Below the pieces are notes generated by a model. That model was not told where the DNA came from and made no database searches. It saw only the letters and a list, made by a program, of their open reading frames with translations. A program made the position numbers and the translations under genes. 5,908 nucleotides of DNA from Candidatus Bathyarchaeota archaeon (lineage in GTDB: Archaea > Thermoproteota > Bathyarchaeia > Bathyarchaeales > UBA233), in assembly GCA_003661945.1 (NCBI GenBank), contig QMXC01000081.1:1-5908 (forward strand), read 5' to 3'. Of the stretch, positions 5,787 through 5,908 are shown one piece after another; position 1 is the first letter of the stretch; each line of letters starts with the position of its first letter.

Positions 5787-5908
5787 TCAAACCTCGAATA
5801 AGTGAACCGTAGCTTCTTCTCCAACGTCGATGAACTGCTGGTTTTCCGGAATCTCAATGAATCCATCCGCCTTCGCCAACGTGGTTATGGCTCCCGACTC
5901 ACCCGTAG
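5787..5908 (-). CDS. moeA: Molybdopterin molybdenumtransferase MoeA, C-terminal fragment
   Basis: The last 39 codons of a minus-strand gene enter from the right edge and end in TGA. The translated segment contains SGAITTLAKADGFIEIPEN and ends in EEATVHLFEV. This matches the C-terminal domain (domain IV) of MoeA, where the S-G-A-x-x-x-L-A-x-A-(D/N)-G-x-x-x-(I/L)-P pattern is typical and is followed by a G-E-x-V-x-V-x-L-F strand. MoeA inserts molybdate (or tungstate in some archaea) into adenylylated molybdopterin in the cytoplasm. The stop directly after this domain argues against the MoeA fusion with a C-terminal substrate-binding domain seen in some archaea. The active site lies outside the window and cannot be judged. 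Confidence 0.86.
   Translation of the reverse strand, partial: TGESGAITTLAKADGFIEIPENQQFIDVGEEATVHLFEV

Overview
The window reads as a compact archaeal chromosome segment with six genes and no long non-coding stretch. The archaeal call rests on a PolB1-type family B replicative DNA polymerase whose sequence resembles the Sulfolobus PolB1 group (as I remember that protein) more than the euryarchaeal enzyme. It is supported by TATA-like boxes placed about 25 bases before likely transcript starts, one of them consistent with a leaderless mRNA. Together with a mixed base composition this suggests a TACK-group archaeon. A Bathyarchaeia-like lineage is a reasonable guess, but the window contains nothing that fixes the taxon.

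Layout, left to right. At 1-255 (+) is the C-terminal end of an unidentified membrane protein. At 259-2946 (-) is the complete PolB DNA polymerase, with intact proofreading and polymerase motifs and no intein. At about 3035-4378 (+) is a NOL1/NOP2/Sun (RsmB-like) RNA m5C methyltransferase, with both catalytic cysteines. At 4389-5291 (-) is an agmatinase-family ureohydrolase with the full dimanganese ligand set. At 5399-5779 (+) is a small four-helix membrane protein of unknown function. At 5787-5908 (-) is the C-terminal end of a MoeA molybdopterin molybdotransferase that runs off the window.

The six genes alternate strand perfectly (+ - + - + -), so within the window no gene shares an operon with its neighbour. 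The three tail-to-tail junctions are only 3, 10 and 7 bases long. The two head-to-head gaps (88 and 107 bases) each seem to hold a single AT-rich element that could act as a TATA box in both directions. The functions (replication, RNA modification, polyamine synthesis, molybdenum cofactor synthesis) are housekeeping and not linked in one pathway.

I found no mobile element, CRISPR array, tRNA or rRNA, and no convincing new multi-gene system. The points most worth checking are the bidirectional TATA elements, short out-of-frame ORFs in three leaders that end at or beside the next initiation site, two TTG starts, PCNA-binding-like ends on the polymerase, and a Cys/His cluster inside its palm domain.
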